DNA of 47,553 nt from positions 1-47,553 of the forward strand of contig CANSCI010000010.1 of assembly GCA_947645355.1 (NCBI GenBank), written 5' to 3'. The position numbers were made by a program, and so were the translations under genes. The stretch comes from an uncultured Dorea sp. (GTDB taxonomy: Bacteria > Bacillota > Clostridia > Lachnospirales > Lachnospiraceae). A model generated the notes under the pieces. It ran no database searches and had not been told where the DNA came from. It was given only the letters and a program-made list of their open reading frames with translations. Positions 43,447-47,553 of this stretch are shown piece by piece. Each line of letters opens with the position of its first letter. Position 1 is the stretch's first letter.

Positions 43447-46400
43447 TTAATAGATTTTAAACATCTGCTCTGCCAGCATCTCCTCCTCGTCGTAGTCGAT
43501 CATGGCCTTTTTCCGCCTGGCCGGGGACATACGGAGCATGGCATTGATCCTGCCGTATCTTCCTTCCTTCCCTTTATGGTCACTTTTAAGCGTTTCTTTC
43601 TCTGTAGTAATAACCTCTTTCCCGATCGTCTCCTGGAAATAATACTGCAGTTCTTCATCTGCAAACAGCACAAACTGCTTCACATAAATATTCTCATACG
43701 TAGGTATCATTGCCTCCGTCTTATAGCCGAGTGCTTCTTTGCCGGAGCTGCGGATCTTATAGAATAATTTGACCTTGCTCCCGGGCGTTGACCTGTGGGA
43801 GATCATGACCTTGTCGTAGATCTGTGACTCTTTAAGCCACGCCGCCTTATATCGCAGATAAAATGGAAACACCATCTGTTTTTCGCACATTTCCCTCAGC
43901 ACCTGGTGAAGGACAGGCACCAGATCTGCCGAATAATCCCGGTCTGAGAAATATTTTAACAATGCGACCCGGCAGATATCAGGAAGATCCTCCTTTTTCT
44001 CGCACTCATTGGCTATGATCTCGAATACACAGCGCTCTACCTCTCGCCCATCCACCACATAGCTTCTTGATACATAGGCCAGATATGCCTGTTTCAGACG
44101 GAAATACACATTATCAGACACATAATAATCCCGGAAGATCTGCTCCTCCTCAAACATCCTTTCGGAAAACAGCATCTGTGTGATGATCCGTTCACTGATC
44201 TTATAGGACGGGATCCCGTACTCAACCAGCACCTTCCACAATGCCTTCATATTCTGTGTCCCTCCGCAGTAAAAGGTTGCCAGGTACATCAGTGTAACCT
44301 TGTCGTACTGCTGCCGCTTGAACAGTTCAAAGCAGAGGTAGGTCAGGAAACTATCTTCTGCATAATTTTCTTCCCGGATCCTTCTGCTGCAGAGCCGGAA
44401 CACATCCTGCTCCTCATAATAATTGATACCCTTCACCTGAAGATTCTCAAAGGTTGGCTCTTCCTTTTCGTCCGCATCCTTCCACTTCCCGAGGGACACC
44501 CCGTATTTCCTGCACATATCAAGGAACCTGGACTCATAGAACAAACGCTTTGTCTCATAAGGAATAGAATCTGTATAATAACGCCCCTCCGAAGATTCCC
44601 AGATAACCCTCGATTCCTTGTCGTACAGACGGATAATCGTCGGCTCCTCCGAAGAATAGGGGACTCTCTGCCCTACCTGGCCGTCCTTCTCGATCACCAG
44701 CACACACTTCATATTCGGAACCTTTGTTGAGATAGAATAAGAATAACAGATATCTCTCATGGCCTCCATATGCTCCGGCGTCATCTCACTCTCGACACAG
44801 AACCTTTTATAAAGAATACGGAGCGGTTCGGTGATCCGTCGTTTCAGCAGCTGATCCATAGTAAAGGAAAACATCTGCTCCCGGTAACCCAGGTACATGT
44901 CCTCCCCGCCGACCTCATAGGTCAGGAGATTGGCATACAGAAAGGCAGCCTTCCGGTAATCCAGGGAATTCCCATGCATAAAATAAAGAAAGATCGACCT
45001 TGGAAGCGGGCCTCTCATGTTCTCCGCATCCAGGGTAATCATATAGTATTCATAAAGCTGCGCGATCTTAAGCTCTGCATCCACCGCACGCTGATACCAC
45101 TGAAAATACCTCTGCTGCGTCCTGTTCCCTTTGATCAGGAGCGTACAGATGGTGTTCAGGATCATCGGCTCACTGTACATCTTATAGATCCGGTCCAGGA
45201 TCCGGTACAGAGATTCCGTGTAGGATTTCTGCTGGCTTGCAAAATTGGCCACATAAAGAGCCAATTCCTTGGTCATCAATCGATATTTCGTGGCAAAATT
45301 AAGAATCTGAAGTTCAAACTGCCCCAGTTTCTTAAGCAGCGTCGGCTTCTCCTGATAGCACAGGTATGCTTCCAGGTAATACAACATCTCATGGGCGCCG
45401 AATTCGAACTGCTGCTCCAGCACCTCCAGCCTCTTATACGGGTTGCGGTATCTGGGATCTAAGTGCAGCAGCATGTTGAGCAGCATCCAGGAATCCTGAT
45501 GGCGCATATACGTCTTGCCGATCTCATCCAGCATTCGCTCTGTGTGGCTCCCTTTTCCGCGGATCAGGGCCGTAAGGAACTGGTAATAGCAGTTGGTGAC
45601 CGGATCCTTCCCTATGGCAAAACGGTTATAATTATAGTTCTCCAGGATCCATTTTGCCTCTTCGTTCTTCTTTCCAATAATATAGATATGAGCCTGAAAG
45701 AGCTGATAAGTCTCACTCAGAGGATCAATCTTGCGGATGGACGCCACTTTTTCCGTCGCACTCTCCACCCACGCATCCAGTTCGATCCGCCCGCCGATAT
45801 AGCCGATATACTCTTTCAGCGTCTGGGCATACAGAAGTTCCGCCACATGGTGATTCTCATCATAGGTCAGGTTCTGAAGCACCTCGATCTCATAGGTCAG
45901 CGTCTCATAAGGAGTAATAAAACGAAGCGCCCCATAATTCCTGCCTCCGTGCAGATGCTCTGGGCGTACCAGAAATTCCACCTCATAGCTGTTGCCGATA
46001 AAATCCTCTGTCGTAATGTCCGACTTGACCGCCTTTAGAAACCGCCCCTCTGTCTCTATATGGATGGGCATATAGCCCCATGTGTTCTTTACAAGGGAGA
46101 GTGTTCCCTTATTTGGTTCCATAATATCCTCGAACAGCATCCCCTCTCCCGGGAGCGTAAGAAAGATACATTCCTTCAGCTTAATGCCTACCAGGAACTC
46201 CTCCATGGCCTGGTCACCCAGGGACCATTTTCTCATATTGTCATACAGGTAGAAAATCCTCTCGTTTTCATACTTTAAGATCTCATAGAATTCCCTGGAG
46301 CGGAACAGTCTTGCCGCCTCCGAGAAATCCTTAATCGCCAGCTTTCGGAAATCATCCGTACTCTGTATCTTCCCATAGGTAGTCATGACGTACGGCTTTT

Positions 46401-46752
46401 CGATAATTGCCGTGAATGAAAGCCTGTACTCCCCGCCTGTACACACAACCGTAAAATCTCCCTGCTCCACATGCCCGGGCTTTAAGCCTCTTCCGTCATA
46501 GGTAAATTCCACTCTCGATGCAATCCCTTCAAACCCCTGGCTCCGAAAACGGACACGAAAAGAAGAGGAGTACACGATGCCCCTCACCTTACTCTCATTA
46601 TTGCTCTTCACTAAGAAACTTCCCTGGTATACTTCCCCTTCGCCAATGATCAGCACCAGATTCGTCTCCTCGAACACTACATCCGGCTTCACAAGCCTGA
46701 AGTTTCCTTTGGAAAATTTCTGAATCTTATTTTTCAAGACTGACACCTGCAT
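43447..46752 (-). CDS. DUF5717 family protein, 1101-residue probable scaffold
   Basis: A very large protein of the DUF5717 type known next to DUF5716 genes. Residues about 1-125 look beta-rich (VLIIGEGEVYQGSFLVK; SFRVRFRSQGFEGIASRVEF). From about 130 to 960 it is a long helical solenoid of TPR-like pairs rich in Tyr, Leu and Glu. The last 110 residues are again beta-like (KVKLFYKIRSSGKEALGYKTE), ending in a Lys/Arg-rich stretch and DYDEEEMLAEQMFKIY. No signal peptide or membrane segment, so it is cytoplasmic. ATG 46752 has only a weak ribosome site (AACGAAAG). First gene of the three-gene unit; function unknown. Confidence 0.82.
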   Translation of the reverse strand: MQVSVLKNKIQKFSKGNFRLVKPDVVFEETNLVLIIGEGEVYQGSFLVKSNNESKVRGIVYSSSFRVRFRSQGFEGIASRVEFTYDGRGLKPGHVEQGDFTVVCTGGEYRLSFTAIIEKPYVMTTYGKIQSTDDFRKLAIKDFSEAARLFRSREFYEILKYENERIFYLYDNMRKWSLGDQAMEEFLVGIKLKECIFLTLPGEGMLFEDIMEPNKGTLSLVKNTWGYMPIHIETEGRFLKAVKSDITTEDFIGNSYEVEFLVRPEHLHGGRNYGALRFITPYETLTYEIEVLQNLTYDENHHVAELLYAQTLKEYIGYIGGRIELDAWVESATEKVASIRKIDPLSETYQLFQAHIYIIGKKNEEAKWILENYNYNRFAIGKDPVTNCYYQFLTALIRGKGSHTERMLDEIGKTYMRHQDSWMLLNMLLHLDPRYRNPYKRLEVLEQQFEFGAHEMLYYLEAYLCYQEKPTLLKKLGQFELQILNFATKYRLMTKELALYVANFASQQKSYTESLYRILDRIYKMYSEPMILNTICTLLIKGNRTQQRYFQWYQRAVDAELKIAQLYEYYMITLDAENMRGPLPRSIFLYFMHGNSLDYRKAAFLYANLLTYEVGGEDMYLGYREQMFSFTMDQLLKRRITEPLRILYKRFCVESEMTPEHMEAMRDICYSYSISTKVPNMKCVLVIEKDGQVGQRVPYSSEEPTIIRLYDKESRVIWESSEGRYYTDSIPYETKRLFYESRFLDMCRKYGVSLGKWKDADEKEEPTFENLQVKGINYYEEQDVFRLCSRRIREENYAEDSFLTYLCFELFKRQQYDKVTLMYLATFYCGGTQNMKALWKVLVEYGIPSYKISERIITQMLFSERMFEEEQIFRDYYVSDNVYFRLKQAYLAYVSRSYVVDGREVERCVFEIIANECEKKEDLPDICRVALLKYFSDRDYSADLVPVLHQVLREMCEKQMVFPFYLRYKAAWLKESQIYDKVMISHRSTPGSKVKLFYKIRSSGKEALGYKTEAMIPTYENIYVKQFVLFADEELQYYFQETIGKEVITTEKETLKSDHKGKEGRYGRINAMLRMSPARRKKAMIDYDEEEMLAEQMFKIY

Positions 46753-46758
46753 CTTTCG

Positions 46759-46786
46759 TTGCTTTTTGAAAAAAACATACTATAAT
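46759..46786 (+). promoter_or_regulatory. Promoter of the CobD/HisC-like gene
   Basis: TTGCTT (46759-46764), a 16-base spacer and TATAAT (46781-46786), about 105 bases before the start codon at 46891. Its -10 lies three bases from the oppositely directed -10 of the DUF5717 promoter. Confidence 0.7.
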
Positions 46787-46788
46787 AG

Positions 46789-46818
46789 ATTATAACATTG
46801 TTTGAATGATAAAGGCAA
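46789..46818 (-). promoter_or_regulatory. Promoter of the DUF5717-DUF5716-TPR unit
   Basis: On the minus strand TTGCCT (46813-46818), an 18-base spacer and TATAAT (46789-46794), about 35 bases before the DUF5717 start. Confidence 0.65.
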
Positions 46819-46890
46819 TGCCGGAATGCGAAAAATACACAATTGTCTCAACAGTTACGCCAAACAGGATGCAAAGGAGGACAAAAAAGC

Positions 46891-47553
46891 ATGAATAAGA
46901 AACCTGAATTTCACGGAAGCGACCTGGAAAAAATAGAAGAATACTATCACATCCCCAAGGATGAGATCATCTGCTTCAGCGCCAATGTCAATCCTCTGGG
47001 GCTTTCCGCCGCAGTCAGGGAACGGCTCTGCGGCAGCCTTGATGTGATAACCAGATATCCGGACCGCAGCTATACGGAGCTTAAGCAGGTCATCAGCCGC
47101 TACTGCGGTGCAGATCCCGCTCATATTGTGGTGGGGAATGGTTCCACTGAACTGATCTCGATCCTGATCTCCCAGCGGGCTCCTAAAAAAGCCCTCATCC
47201 TCGGCCCTACCTACTCAGAATACGCAAGAGAACTGTCTCTTGCAGGCGGAGGCATGGAATATTATAACCTGAAGGAAGAGCAGGACTTTACACTTGACGT
47301 CCAGGATTTTATCCGGTCCTTTTCAGAAGATACCGAACTTGTCATCCTGTGCAATCCCAACAATCCCACATCCTCCGCCATCCCGGCCGCAGATCTTGAG
47401 ACGGTCATAAGTGAATGTAAGAAACGCGGGATCTTCGTTATGGTGGACGAGACCTATGTGGAATTCGCGCCCGACATCTCTGCTGTCACAGCCGTCCCCC
47501 TGGTTCCGCGCTATGACAACCTTATGGTCATCCGCGGCGTCTCCAAATTCTTC
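46891..47553 (+). CDS. Class-II aminotransferase / threonine-phosphate decarboxylase (CobD)-like, N-terminal part
   Basis: The first 221 codons of a PLP enzyme; the rest is beyond the right edge. The N-terminus FHGSDLEKIEEYY and ICFSANVNPLGLSAAV is the HGG-D...FSANINPLG pattern of CobD and related HisC-like proteins. Also visible are VGNGSTELI, ILCNPNNPTSS, VMVDETYVEF, and at the cut GVSKFF, in which Lys would bind PLP. CobD makes aminopropanol phosphate for cobamides, while HisC acts in histidine synthesis; the sequence here favours the CobD-like group but neighbours give no support either way. ATG 46891 follows AAAGGAGG by ten bases. Confidence 0.85.
   Translation, partial: MNKKPEFHGSDLEKIEEYYHIPKDEIICFSANVNPLGLSAAVRERLCGSLDVITRYPDRSYTELKQVISRYCGADPAHIVVGNGSTELISILISQRAPKKALILGPTYSEYARELSLAGGGMEYYNLKEEQDFTLDVQDFIRSFSEDTELVILCNPNNPTSSAIPAADLETVISECKKRGIFVMVDETYVEFAPDISAVTAVPLVPRYDNLMVIRGVSKFF

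Noticed and set aside
44770-45462. 230-codon plus-strand frame inside DUF5717
   Set aside because: Antisense shadow of a conserved large gene; no independent signal.

Overview
The window reads as chromosome of a strictly anaerobic, low-to-moderate GC Firmicute, most likely a Lachnospiraceae member (Clostridium cluster XIVa). Pointers are the rpoD-dnaG-dgt neighbourhood, the DUF1292, DUF5662 and DUF5716/DUF5717 proteins, split ThrE transporters, and a complete selenoprotein glycine reductase operon for Stickland fermentation. I cannot fix genus or species. No prophage, insertion sequence or CRISPR array is visible; almost all genes lie on the minus strand.

Left part (1-15.8 kb). The 5' end of tgt runs off the left edge. 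It is followed by a large membrane-anchored L,D-transpeptidase (minus) and, divergently, aroC (plus). A long minus-strand run then carries a polyphosphate kinase 2 type phosphotransferase, dgt, dnaG, rpoD (primary sigma factor), trmK, a Nif3-like protein, a TGS/uridine-kinase fusion protein, and a BceAB/MacB-like FtsX permease with its ATPase. This is a housekeeping replication/transcription cluster with an export module at its distal end.

Middle part (15.9-27.4 kb). A small unknown protein and tRNA-Leu(AAG) with tandem hairpins are followed by a probable operon: orphan sugar-binding lipoprotein, GlgX-like GH13 protein that has lost all three catalytic carboxylates, TraX-like membrane protein, DUF5662. 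Next come DUF1292 (plus), then a minus unit of GNAT-ThrE fusion, ThrE C-terminal half, gltX and a UvrD-like helicase. A membrane-anchored protein with an InlB-type and a BspA-type repeat follows.

Glycine reductase region (27.5-37.3 kb). Transcribed right to left: AGCS sodium/amino-acid symporter, promoter, glycine riboswitch with terminator, then grdX-grdE-grdB-trxB-trxA-grdA-grdC-grdD. grdB and grdA each contain one in-frame TGA read as selenocysteine. The set encodes the complete glycine-specific enzyme: component B (GrdE/GrdB) binds glycine, component A (GrdA) carries the carboxymethyl group, component C (GrdC/GrdD) makes acetyl phosphate, and TrxA/TrxB supply electrons. Hairpins between grdB and trxB and between grdA and grdC probably set subunit ratios.

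Right part (37.4-47.5 kb). purB, a polar amino-acid ABC transporter whose mRNA starts with a structured leader, then a three-gene cluster of unknown function (DUF5717, a DUF5716 actin/Hsp70-like protein, a TPR-like protein), and divergently a truncated class-II aminotransferase/CobD-like gene. The best candidates for undescribed biology are the DUF5717/DUF5716/TPR cluster, the GH13 pseudoenzyme operon, the GNAT-ThrE fusion and the leader RNA of the amino-acid transporter.
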